From: Sphaerobacter thermophilus DSM 20745
Lineage (GTDB): Bacteria > Chloroflexota > Chloroflexia > Thermomicrobiales > Thermomicrobiaceae
Assembly (NCBI RefSeq): GCF_000024985.1
Contig: NC_013524.1
Span: forward strand, 1,116,001-1,180,000
Length of the DNA stretch: 64,000 nt
Direction: 5' to 3'
The notes beneath the pieces are model-generated. The model ran no database searches. It was not told the origin of the DNA and worked only from the letters and a program-made list of their open reading frames with translations. This document shows positions 17,022-24,791 of the stretch, in pieces (positions within the stretch are counted from its first letter, which is position 1; every line of letters starts with the position of its first letter). Position numbers and translations under genes: made by a program.

Positions 17022-17702
17022 TCACTCCTTGCCCTTGACCGGCCAGTCCTCCAGGCGCCACGCGGCATCCCAGAACATCCACTCGTACTTCGAGCAGGTC
17101 ACGAAGTGGCGGCGGACTCGGGCGCGCCTGGCGTCGGAGAGGTCGGCCACCATCTCGTTGGCGATAGCGAGGACCTCGCGCACGGGGACGGCGAACTCCT
17201 CTGAGGCGTAGGTGTCGATCCAGCGCTGGTAGTCAGGGTTGGGCGAGCCGGCCTCCTCGAGCTGCTTGCCGACCTCCCAGTAGATCCAGTAGCAGGGCAG
17301 CAGCGCGCCGATGACCTCTTCGAACGGCTCGCGGTAGGCGACCCGCACGAGGTACGAGGTGTAGGCCAGGTTGGTGGGGGAGGGGGGCGTGTTGAAGACC
17401 TCTTCGGTCGTGATCCCCCAGTCCTTGAAGAGACCCTCGTGCAGCGAGCGCTCGACGACCAGCGTGTCGCGCGCGTGGCCTGCCAGCGTCTCGGCCCAGG
17501 CGTCCTTGGGCGCCTTGGCAGTGGCAGCGGCGATCGAGCGGGCGAAGTCCTGGAGGTAGAGGGCGTCCTGAATCACGTACTGGCGGAAAGCCGGTGCGGG
17601 CAGCGAGCCGTCGGTCAGCCCCTTAATAAAGGGGTGTTCGAGGATCTGCTGGTAGATCGGGGTGATGCTCTCCCACAGCTCGTCAGTGAACCGCGTGTCC
17701 AT
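17022..17702 (-). CDS. tenA: TenA family thiaminase II (aminopyrimidine aminohydrolase)
   Basis: A 226-residue protein of the usual TenA length. Key features are HPFIKGLTDG, the helix QYVIQDALYLQDFARS, the catalytic Cys137 in PCYWIYWEVGK and YASEEFAVPVREVL. TenA salvages thiamine degradation products by hydrolysing the aminopyrimidine amine to HMP in the cytoplasm. ATG 17702 follows AGGAGT. The gene stands alone behind a TPP riboswitch, which fits thiamine salvage and repression when thiamine pyrophosphate is plentiful. Confidence 0.93.
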   Translation of the reverse strand: MDTRFTDELWESITPIYQQILEHPFIKGLTDGSLPAPAFRQYVIQDALYLQDFARSIAAATAKAPKDAWAETLAGHARDTLVVERSLHEGLFKDWGITTEEVFNTPPSPTNLAYTSYLVRVAYREPFEEVIGALLPCYWIYWEVGKQLEEAGSPNPDYQRWIDTYASEEFAVPVREVLAIANEMVADLSDARRARVRRHFVTCSKYEWMFWDAAWRLEDWPVKGKE

Positions 17703-17762
17703 CAGGCGACTCCTTTCGCGATGGCCCGGGCGCGGGGATGGGGAGCCGTCGGTGGGACAGAG

Positions 17763-17792
17763 AACGGCGCTGCCCGCGTGGACAGCGCCGTT
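17763..17792 (-). terminator. hairpin in the TPP riboswitch expression platform
   Basis: AACGGCGCTG and its exact complement surround a ten-base loop between the TPP aptamer and tenA. On the minus strand it is followed by TCTCTGTCCC, only mildly T-rich. It probably acts as the switchable terminator or masks the transcript, about 60 bases before the start codon. Confidence 0.55.
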
Positions 17793-17811
17793 GAACGGTC
17801 TGGTCAGCAGC

Positions 17812-17905
17812 CGTCCCTTCGCTGGCATTACCCAGTTCAGGTTCAGCGGTCGGTGGCGGATCGGTGGCCACCCTCTCAGCCCGGGTCCCCGGGCTCCCGT
17901 CGCGC
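17812..17905 (-). ncRNA. TPP riboswitch aptamer
   Basis: On the minus strand the conserved THI-box elements appear in order: a GGGAGCCC stem, CTGAGAGG, a variable hairpin, ACCGCTGAACCTG, then CTGGGTAATGCCAG and CGAAGGGA. This is the full thiamine pyrophosphate aptamer, sitting ahead of tenA. Confidence 0.95.
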
Positions 17906-17932
17906 TGTGCCGCTTATTGATCTGTCGCGAAC

Positions 17933-17961
17933 ACCGTAGCAGGTGCCCGCGGCGGTGTCAA
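17933..17961 (-). promoter_or_regulatory. promoter for the TPP riboswitch-tenA transcript
   Basis: A perfect TTGACA (minus strand, 17956-17961) is separated by 17 bases from TACGGT (17933-17938). Transcription would begin near 17926, about 20 bases before the aptamer. The -35 touches the end of the preceding gene. Confidence 0.6.
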
Positions 17962-17963
17962 AC

Positions 17964-19169
17964 CTAGTCGGCAGCGGTCTGCTGCGGCTTGAGCACTACC
18001 TTCGTGTAGCCCTCGACCCGCTTGTCGAACTTCTCGTAGGCCTCCGGCGCCTTCTCGAGCGGCACCCGGTGGCTGACGACGAAGCTCGGCTTGGCGCGGC
18101 CGGAGATGATCAGGTCGCGCAGGAAGACGTTGTACTGCTTCACGTTGGTCTGGCCGGTACCGAGCCGGATCCCCTTCTCGAACATTTTCCCGAAGGAGAG
18201 GAGCAACTGCCCCTGCTTGGCGGCCTGGTCGACGCCGCCCGGATCGGTCGGCACGTAGAGCCCTGGGATACCGATCCGCCCGGTTGGGTTCACCACCCGG
18301 ATCAGGTCTTCGAGCACCTGGTTCGGCTGCTCCTGGCTTCCGGTCCCGTGAGAGAACGCCTGGTAGCCGACCGCGTCGATACCGCACATGACGCCGATCA
18401 TGCTCTCTTCACCGGGGCGCATGGCGCCGGTGACGCCTGCGTTCTGCCGGCGCATGTCGAAGATCTGCTCCACCGGGTCGCCCTTGGAGAAGTCGATTGG
18501 GATCGCGCCGATCTCCTTCGCTTTCTGCAGGCGCTCCGGCACGCGGTCAACGACGTAGACCTCCGAAGCGCCGCGGAGGAGGGCGCTGTAGGCCGCCATC
18601 AGCCCCACCGGGCCGGCCCCGAAGACGGCGACGGTGCTGCCGGGACGAACGTCTGCCAGCTCTGTCCCGTGGTAGCCGGTGGGGAAGATGTCGGCCAGCA
18701 TCATAAAGTCATCTTCCCACTGATCGCCCGGTTGACCTGGGAGCTTGAGGCAGTTGAAGTCGGCGAAGGGAACGCGCAGCAACTCGGCCTGCCCGCCCGG
18801 GTAGGGGCCCATGGCGACGTAGCCGTAGGCGCTGCCGGCGAAGCCGGGGTTCGCCGTCAGGCAGAAGCCGGTATAGCCCCGCACACAGTTGAAGCAGAAG
18901 CCGCAGGCGATGTTGAAGGGCATGACCACCCGGTCGCCCTTCTTGATCGACGCGACGCCGCTGCCGACCTCCTCCACGACGCCCATGTTCTCGTGGCCGA
19001 AGACGATGCCCGGTGAGGCGGCGGTGCGCCCCTCATACATATGGAGATCGCTGCCGCAGATGGCGCTGGACGTGATGCGGACGAGTACATCGGTGGGGGC
19101 TTCGATCTTGGGGTCGGGGACTTCCTCGACGGCGACCTGATTCGGGCCCTTGTAGACAACGGCCTTCAT
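17964..19169 (-). CDS. zinc-dependent formaldehyde dehydrogenase, glutathione-independent type
   Basis: A 401-residue member of the zinc alcohol dehydrogenase family. Catalytic zinc ligands are in AICGSDLHMYEGR and FGHENMG; structural zinc cysteines in NIACGFCFNCVRGYTGFC; the NAD fold is VAVFGAGPVGLMAAY. The insert MCGIDAVGYQAFSHGTG and overall length match the glutathione-independent formaldehyde dehydrogenase branch, which oxidises formaldehyde with NAD and sometimes dismutates aldehydes. It is transcribed alone; a consensus promoter lies about 280 bases upstream, leaving a long leader. Confidence 0.88.
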   Translation of the reverse strand: MKAVVYKGPNQVAVEEVPDPKIEAPTDVLVRITSSAICGSDLHMYEGRTAASPGIVFGHENMGVVEEVGSGVASIKKGDRVVMPFNIACGFCFNCVRGYTGFCLTANPGFAGSAYGYVAMGPYPGGQAELLRVPFADFNCLKLPGQPGDQWEDDFMMLADIFPTGYHGTELADVRPGSTVAVFGAGPVGLMAAYSALLRGASEVYVVDRVPERLQKAKEIGAIPIDFSKGDPVEQIFDMRRQNAGVTGAMRPGEESMIGVMCGIDAVGYQAFSHGTGSQEQPNQVLEDLIRVVNPTGRIGIPGLYVPTDPGGVDQAAKQGQLLLSFGKMFEKGIRLGTGQTNVKQYNVFLRDLIISGRAKPSFVVSHRVPLEKAPEAYEKFDKRVEGYTKVVLKPQQTAAD

Positions 19170-19445
19170 GGAACCACTCCTCTTCCCGCAGCGGCCGGCT
19201 CGTGCGGTCGACCGCCACTCGGTACGACGATGTCAGGTCGTTCGGAGTGCGGGCGCGGCCGCCCCGTTGTCCGGGTACAGCGTCGATGTCCGCCACTGGT
19301 GAGTGGGGGGCGGGGCGGCCGCGATGAGCGGTGTGGTCGCTGGCGCCTCCTTCCCGGTCGAGATGCGGGACGCCCACCGCGCGGGGTGGAGGACGCCACA
19401 GCGCGGCAGGTGTCGCATGCGTGACGTTGCGCGCCGTCTGTTTTC

Positions 19446-19474
19446 ATGCTAGACGCTAACTATTCGCTTGTCAA
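19446..19474 (-). promoter_or_regulatory. consensus promoter upstream of formaldehyde dehydrogenase
   Basis: On the minus strand TTGACA (19469-19474), a 17-base spacer and TAGCAT (19446-19451) form a near-consensus housekeeping promoter. The predicted start near 19439 leaves an untranslated leader of about 270 bases before the ATG at 19169. Confidence 0.6.
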
Positions 19475-19552
19475 TGAGTTCTGTCTGGGGCCCGGTGGGA
19501 GCGTTGCGGGGTCTTGGGGTTGACGACTCGCGAGAGTGTGCGCGGGCGGCGT

Positions 19553-19913
19553 GTGCCCGGGGGTTTACCCCGGGCTGACAATGAAAGCCGGGTGAAGCCG
19601 GCTGGGACAGAGCAGTCCGCAAACCCAGATGATACGGTGTCTACCGGTCGGCCCGTGCCCGGGGGTTTACCCCCGGGCTGAGAAGGCGAAGCCCACTGAA
19701 GGGGCTGGGGACACTGCGCCCAGCGGGTGCCCGACCGGAGCAACGGGGTGGACAAGGGAGTCCCTTCAGTGGGCTTTCCCACACTCAGCCCGGGGATGTA
19801 TCCCCGGGCACCGACTGGACGGTGGACACCAAACGCCAGGGTGGAAGCCCTGGTCCGCCTCAGCCCGCTTTAGCGGGCTTTCCTGGTCAGCCCGGGGGTT
19901 TCCCCCGGGCACC
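19553..19913. repeat. cluster of CCCGGGGG-core intergenic hairpin repeats
   Basis: Four copies of a GC-rich palindrome occur at about 19553-19578, 19655-19682, 19786-19813 and 19888-19913. They share GTGCCCGGGGG, a short TTTAC/TTTCC centre and the complement, in both orientations. Between them are further inverted elements such as AAGCCCACTGAA against TTCAGTGGGCTT, and AGCCCGCTTTAGCGGGCTTT. Related units occur at 62009-62137, and the flank GATACGGTGTC recurs there. They are non-coding and fill most of the kilobase between formaldehyde dehydrogenase and the regulator gene. Confidence 0.75.
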
Positions 19914-20137
19914 TGCCGACCGCGTACACCCATGCAATTCGCCAAGCTCCGTGAGCGGGCCGGGGACAGGGCGGCGGGCGTGCCGGATTCGTTCGTGGAA
20001 GACCGTCACTTCCGCCCTGATGCTACCGAGCGGACCCCGGCAGGGGAGCGAGATGGTGTCTGTTGCGGATAAGTTTCGCGTGAGGCTCCGCGGAGCAGCG
20101 CGGGGAGGGGCGCTTCCGCACGGCCGGATCTGGTTGC

Positions 20138-20166
20138 TTGACACCGGCATGGGTTACCAGTAGAGT
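20138..20166 (+). promoter_or_regulatory. promoter of the ArsR-like regulator operon
   Basis: TTGACA (20138-20143), exactly 17 bases, then TAGAGT (20161-20166). The predicted transcript starts near 20173, at the edge of an inverted repeat. Confidence 0.7.
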
Positions 20167-20173
20167 CAGCGTC

Positions 20174-20187
20174 GAAAAAAGTTTTTC
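20174..20187 (+). promoter_or_regulatory. candidate operator at the transcription start
   Basis: GAAAAA and TTTTTC flank a two-base centre, making an A/T-rich inverted repeat in GC-rich DNA exactly at the predicted start site. This is a natural binding site for the winged-helix regulator encoded just downstream. Confidence 0.45.
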
Positions 20188-20227
20188 AACAATCGCCCAG
20201 GGGCGAGCGCGCATCTGTGGAGGAACG

Positions 20228-20911
20228 ATGCCGGGGCGAGCGGGGACACCGCCCGCGGACGACTACGAACCAGCCGAGGTCATGGTTGTCGAGGAGCTCG
20301 ATCAGCTCCGCATCCTCGCGAACCCGCTCCGGGCCGCGATCATCCAGGAGGTCATCCCGGCAGCGCGCACGGTCGCCGAGGTGGGTGAGGCGCTCGGCAT
20401 CAGTCCTACCAAGCTCTACTACCACTTCCGCGAACTGGAGATGGCCGGGCTCATCCGGTCGATCCCGGTGCATGAGGGTCAGGCGCAGCAGCGCTACCGG
20501 GCTGTTGCGCGCTTCTACCAGTTGTCGTCCCGGCTCCTGAACGCAAACAGCGCTCCGGAGACTCAGAGCGCTACCGTAGAGTTCACCATCAGTGCAATCG
20601 ATCACGTGGCGGCGCAATTGCGACGCGCGTTCAATGAGGGCAGTATTGCCCGAACGCCGGATGTGGTGACCGTGCAACGCCGCACGGCCCGCATGTCGGT
20701 GGCGGAGGCCCAGCAATTTGCCGACCGGCTGCGCAAACTGGCTAGCTCCTTCGAGAAGGCTGACCGGCCGGACGGCGAGATCACGGTCGAGCTGGGTCTC
20801 GCGTTGTTCCCGCGCCCGAGTCAGCCCGCGGTCAACGGCGACCAGGCGGTGCATCGCGCGCGGCGCTTCCCACGGCGTCAGCGTGGACGGAGTCCGCGTT
20901 CCAGAGGGTAG
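20228..20911 (+). CDS. ArsR-like winged-helix transcriptional regulator
   Basis: A 227-residue protein. Residues 20-90 carry LDQLRILANPLRAAIIQEVI, AEVGEALGISPTKLYYHFRELEMAGLI and a wing (QRYRAVARFYQL), a typical ArsR helix-turn-helix. The remaining residues form a probable helical ligand or dimerisation domain ending in an Arg-rich tail. ATG 20228 has GGAGG five bases upstream. It is followed at 45 bases by an importer binding-protein gene, so it probably senses the imported compound or its product and controls this operon. Confidence 0.85.
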   Translation: MPGRAGTPPADDYEPAEVMVVEELDQLRILANPLRAAIIQEVIPAARTVAEVGEALGISPTKLYYHFRELEMAGLIRSIPVHEGQAQQRYRAVARFYQLSSRLLNANSAPETQSATVEFTISAIDHVAAQLRRAFNEGSIARTPDVVTVQRRTARMSVAEAQQFADRLRKLASSFEKADRPDGEITVELGLALFPRPSQPAVNGDQAVHRARRFPRRQRGRSPRSRG

Positions 20912-20956
20912 TTGGGTGTACCCGCGGGTATGAATGGTCGAGGAGGACGTACGAGA

Positions 20957-22744
20957 ATGGGTGTTCAGGACCCGCGCGCGGGGGACGCGCAATCGGTTGA
21001 TCTGCTGGGGAGCCAGTTGAGCCGGCGGCGACTGGTCCGCTTGCTCGCGGCCGCGCCCGTGGCGGCAGGAGTCACCTCGATCCTCGCCGCCTGCGGCGGG
21101 GGCGACTCCACCGATTCGAACGGTGGCGACTCCGGCAGCGATGGCGGGAGCGGCGGCACGTCGACCACCCCGTCCGGCACGGCCGACAGCGGGAGCGGCG
21201 GCTCCAGCGGCGAGCCGAAGCAGGGTGGGCGGCTGATCATCGGGCGCAGCGGCGACTCCGACAGCCTCGACCCCCAGCACACCATCGCCTCGATCTCCTG
21301 GCAGGTCTTCCAGCATATCTATGACCCGCTGATTGGCCGGAACCTGGATCTGGAGTACGAGGGTGTGCTGGCCGAGCGGTGGGAGGTCTCCGAGGACGGC
21401 AAGGAGATCACGTTCACCATCCGCAAGGGGATCAAATTCCACGACGGGACCGACCTGACGCCGGAGGCGGTTGCCTTCACCTTCACCCGCCTGATGGACC
21501 CGGCGACGAACGCGCCGGCGGCGTCCTGGATTTCGCCGCTGCAGAAGACGGAGGCGATCGACGACTCGACCGTCAAGATGACGCTCTCCGAGGCGTTCTC
21601 GCCGCTGCTCGGTAACATCAGCAGCGCCTACTTCGGCATCATCTCGCCGGCCGCCGTGGAGAAGTACGGCGAGGACTTCGGCCAGAACCCGGTCGGCACC
21701 GGTCCCTACAAATTCAAAGAGTGGATCGCCGGCGAGAGCATCACGCTGGAGCGGAACCCGGATTACCAGAACTTCCGCACCACGTCGGAGAACAAGGGCG
21801 CTCCGTACCTGGATGAGATCGTCTTCCGCAACATCCCCGAAGAGCAGACGCAGGTGGCCTCGATGGAGACGGGCGAGATCAACTGTCTCCTGTCGGTGCC
21901 GCCGCATCAGGTCAAGAACTTCCAGGACAACCCGGATCTCCAGGTCTACATCCCCGAGGCGAGTACCAGCATCGCTTTCATCGAGTTCCACATGATGGAC
22001 CCCGGAGAGGAGTACGGCCAGGTCTACAAGCCGCCGTTCGACGACGTCCGGGTGCGCCAGGCGGTGGCGTACGCCATCAACGCCGACGAGATCATCGAGA
22101 GCGTCCTCGACGGGCTGGCAACGCGCAACTACGGCCCGATGCCGACCGGTAACTACGGCTACAACCCGGACATCAAGGAGTTCGGCTACGACTACGATCC
22201 GGAGAAGGCCAAGAGCCTGCTCGAGGAGGCGGGCTGGGTCGCGTCCGGCAATGGCCCGCGCCAGAAGGACGGCCAGCCGCTCGAAGTCCTGCTCTGGACC
22301 TGGAACGCGAGCACCCAGGAGCGCGTGGCGCAGGTGATCCAGAACCAGCTCAACCAGGTCGGGTTCGACGTCAAGCTGGAGACGATGGAAGTCGCGACCG
22401 TCCTGGCGCGGCTGGGCCAGCCGGACGATCCCTCCCACTTCGACCTGATGTCCTGGGGTTGGTCGGAGTCCGACCTGCTCTACATGATGACTGATACTGA
22501 GAGCGGGATCGGCTGGTATCGCCCGAAGGAGTACCGTGACCTGGTCGAGGAGGCCCGCCGGGTGAACGATCTGGAGGAGCGCGGCCGCCTCTACTTCGAG
22601 GCGATGAAGATCATGCTGCGCGACTGCGCCATGGTTCCGCTCTGGAGCCCGGTCAACGTGGTCGGCACCCGCGCCGAGGTCAAGGGCATGAAGCTCGACG
22701 GCCAGGGGTATCCGATCTACCACGATATCTACATCGAGTCCTAG
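20957..22744 (+). CDS. ABC transporter substrate-binding lipoprotein, peptide/oligopeptide family 5
   Basis: A 595-residue protein. The N-terminus has an arginine pair (SRRRLVRLLAAA), a hydrophobic stretch and the lipobox-like LAAC, then a Gly/Ser/Asp-rich linker. The mature part reads LDPQHTIASISWQVFQHIYDPL, the RWEVSEDGKEITFTIRKGIKFHDG signature and GTGPYKFKEWI, all family 5 hallmarks. It should sit on the outer face of the membrane, delivering peptides or similar solutes to the two permeases encoded next. ATG 20957 follows GAGGAGG. An earlier in-frame GTG is less likely. Confidence 0.93.
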   Translation: MGVQDPRAGDAQSVDLLGSQLSRRRLVRLLAAAPVAAGVTSILAACGGGDSTDSNGGDSGSDGGSGGTSTTPSGTADSGSGGSSGEPKQGGRLIIGRSGDSDSLDPQHTIASISWQVFQHIYDPLIGRNLDLEYEGVLAERWEVSEDGKEITFTIRKGIKFHDGTDLTPEAVAFTFTRLMDPATNAPAASWISPLQKTEAIDDSTVKMTLSEAFSPLLGNISSAYFGIISPAAVEKYGEDFGQNPVGTGPYKFKEWIAGESITLERNPDYQNFRTTSENKGAPYLDEIVFRNIPEEQTQVASMETGEINCLLSVPPHQVKNFQDNPDLQVYIPEASTSIAFIEFHMMDPGEEYGQVYKPPFDDVRVRQAVAYAINADEIIESVLDGLATRNYGPMPTGNYGYNPDIKEFGYDYDPEKAKSLLEEAGWVASGNGPRQKDGQPLEVLLWTWNASTQERVAQVIQNQLNQVGFDVKLETMEVATVLARLGQPDDPSHFDLMSWGWSESDLLYMMTDTESGIGWYRPKEYRDLVEEARRVNDLEERGRLYFEAMKIMLRDCAMVPLWSPVNVVGTRAEVKGMKLDGQGYPIYHDIYIES

Positions 22745-22813
22745 TCCGACCAGGAAGCTCTGGTGGGGTCGGGGGACACCCCCGACCCTGCCGGGGACTG
22801 GGGGAGTGCGCTC

Positions 22814-23740
22814 ATGCTCCGCTATATCGCCGTCCGCCTGATCTCAGCTATCCCTGTGGTCTTCGGCGTGACCCTGGCGGTCTTCTTCATGGTCCGGCTC
22901 GTCCCTGGTGACCCGGTGGACATCATGTTCGGCAACCAGGCCCGGCCGACCCCCGAGCAGCGGGCGGCGATGCGCAAGCAACTGGGTTTGGACCTGCCGA
23001 TCCACAAGCAGTACGTCAAGTTCATCTCCGACGCGCTCCGGGGCGACCTCGGGCGCTCATTCCGCAGCAAGCGGCCGGTGATGCAGGAGATCCTGATCCG
23101 GTTGCCCAACACGCTCAAGCTGACCGCGGCCAGCCTCGCGGTCGCGGTGGTGATCGGGACGGTGACCGGCGTGCTGGCCGCCACCTTTAAGGGGTCCTGG
23201 ATCGACAACGTCAGCATGGTCAGCGCCGTCCTGGGCGTCTCGATCCCCGGGTTCTGGCTGGGCCTGATGTTGATCCTCCTCTTCTCCGTGAGGCTCGGCT
23301 GGCTCCCGGTCTCCGGGACCGGCACCTGGAAGCACCTGGTCCTGCCGGCCTTCACCCTCGGCCTGCTCAGCTCGGCCATCCTTGCCCGGCTGACGCGCGC
23401 CAGCATGCTGGAGGCACTTTCGGGCGACTACGTCCGGACGGCCCGCGCCAAGGGGCTGCGTGAGTGGTGGGTCGTGATTCGTCACGCGCTGCGCAACGCC
23501 CTGATCCCGATCGTGACGATGCTCGGCCTCCAGATCGGCGGGCTCCTCTCCGGGGCCTTCATCATCGAGGCGGTCTTCGGCTACTCGGGCATCGGCCTGC
23601 TCGCGGTGGGCGCGCTGCAGACGCGCGACTTCCCCCTGATCCAGGGAATCGTGCTCATGGTGTCGCTGATCTACGTCGGGGTGAACCTCCTGGTGGACAT
23701 CATCTATGCCGCGATCGATCCGCGCATCAGCTACTCATAG
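22814..23740 (+). CDS. ABC transporter permease, DppB/OppB type
   Basis: A 308-residue inner membrane protein with six predicted helices. It shows the DppB pattern VRLVPGDPVDIMFGNQA, QLGLDLPIHKQYVKFI and GDLGRSFRSKRPV, and the ATPase-coupling loop DYVRTARAKGLREWWVVIRHA. It partners the permease encoded ten bases downstream. ATG 22814 is chosen because the family normally begins LRYIAVRL. Confidence 0.92.
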   Translation: MLRYIAVRLISAIPVVFGVTLAVFFMVRLVPGDPVDIMFGNQARPTPEQRAAMRKQLGLDLPIHKQYVKFISDALRGDLGRSFRSKRPVMQEILIRLPNTLKLTAASLAVAVVIGTVTGVLAATFKGSWIDNVSMVSAVLGVSIPGFWLGLMLILLFSVRLGWLPVSGTGTWKHLVLPAFTLGLLSSAILARLTRASMLEALSGDYVRTARAKGLREWWVVIRHALRNALIPIVTMLGLQIGGLLSGAFIIEAVFGYSGIGLLAVGALQTRDFPLIQGIVLMVSLIYVGVNLLVDIIYAAIDPRISYS

Positions 23741-23750
23741 GCAGGGGGAC

Positions 23751-24665
23751 ATGAACGCAGACCGGCAAACCATGCAGCGGGTCGATGCCAAAGGTGCTTT
23801 GCCGCTCGGCGCCGGCGCCGCGCCTCGCTCCCAGCGCCAGATCGTGTGGCGGCGACTGCGCTCGAACCGCCTGGCCATGCTCGGCGGGGTCATCGTCGGG
23901 ACGCTGATCCTGCTCGCCATCTTCGCTCCCGTCCTCGCGCGCTACGACCCGACCGAGATGCGGCTGTCGGACCAGTTCCTGCCGCCCAGCCTGGAGCACC
24001 CCTTCGGCACCGACGACTTCGGGCGGGACATCCTGACGCGCATCCTCTACGGCGCGCGCATCTCGCTGCGAGTCGGCCTGGTGGCGGTCGGGATCGCCGC
24101 GATCGTCGGGTCGATCATCGGCATGACAGCCGGTTACTTCGGCGGCTGGTTCGACATCATCAGCCAGCGCGTGATCGACGTCATGCTCGCCTTCCCGGAT
24201 CTCCTCCTCGCGCTGGCGATCATCGCCGTGCTCGGCCCGAGCCTGACGAACGTCATGATCGCCGTCGGGATCGGCTCGGTACCGACCTATGCCCGGCTGA
24301 TGCGCGGGCAGGTGCTCTCGCTGAAGCGCAAGGAGTACGTGGAGGCGGCGCGGGCTATCGGCGCGCCGACCCGGCGCATCCTGTTCGTCCACATCCTCCC
24401 GAACGCGCTCTCGCCGATGATCGTGCTCGCCTCGCTCGGCATCGCCAGCTCGATCCTTTCGGCTGCCGCGCTCAGCTTCATCGGCATGGGCGCCCAGCCG
24501 CCGACGCCCGAGTGGGGCGCGATGCTCAGCAACGGCCGCGAGTTCCTACGCGAAGAGTGGTGGATCGCCACCTTCCCCGGCCTCGCGATCGCCATCACCG
24601 TGCTGGGCTTCAATATCCTGGGGGACGGTCTGCGCGACGCGCTCGACCCGCAGTCCCGCGACTGA
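23751..24665 (+). CDS. ABC transporter permease, DppC/OppC type
   Basis: A 304-residue permease. The first 45 residues are cytoplasmic, followed by helix GGVIVGTLILLAIFAPVLA and the DppC motif HPFGTDDFGRDILTRILYGAR. The coupling loop is EYVEAARAIGAPTRRILFVHI, and PEWGAMLSNGR is near the end. ATG 23751 has AGGGGG just upstream. No ATPase gene follows, so the importer must borrow ATPases encoded elsewhere. Confidence 0.92.
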   Translation: MNADRQTMQRVDAKGALPLGAGAAPRSQRQIVWRRLRSNRLAMLGGVIVGTLILLAIFAPVLARYDPTEMRLSDQFLPPSLEHPFGTDDFGRDILTRILYGARISLRVGLVAVGIAAIVGSIIGMTAGYFGGWFDIISQRVIDVMLAFPDLLLALAIIAVLGPSLTNVMIAVGIGSVPTYARLMRGQVLSLKRKEYVEAARAIGAPTRRILFVHILPNALSPMIVLASLGIASSILSAAALSFIGMGAQPPTPEWGAMLSNGREFLREEWWIATFPGLAIAITVLGFNILGDGLRDALDPQSRD

Positions 24666-24791
24666 CGCAGGTGCAGCGGAGGGAGTAGGGAACCAGAGCA
24701 CTTCCGGGCCGTGACGGCCCATCGGTCGTGAGTGGACGCAGCCCTGCTGCCCTCGCCCGGCCACGGCGGGGGCCGGCAGGCCGGAAAGGTA

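Noticed and set aside
19166-19447. 93-codon minus-strand frame overlapping the formaldehyde dehydrogenase start, possibly a leader peptide
   Set aside because: Its ATG lies inside the -10 box of the promoter, upstream of the expected transcription start. Its Arg/Pro-rich composition looks like chance in GC-rich DNA.
20186-22723. 845-codon minus-strand frame opposite the regulator and binding-protein genes
   Set aside because: It is the mirror image of two well-supported genes; its Arg/Asp/Leu/Val-rich composition is typical of antisense in GC-rich DNA.
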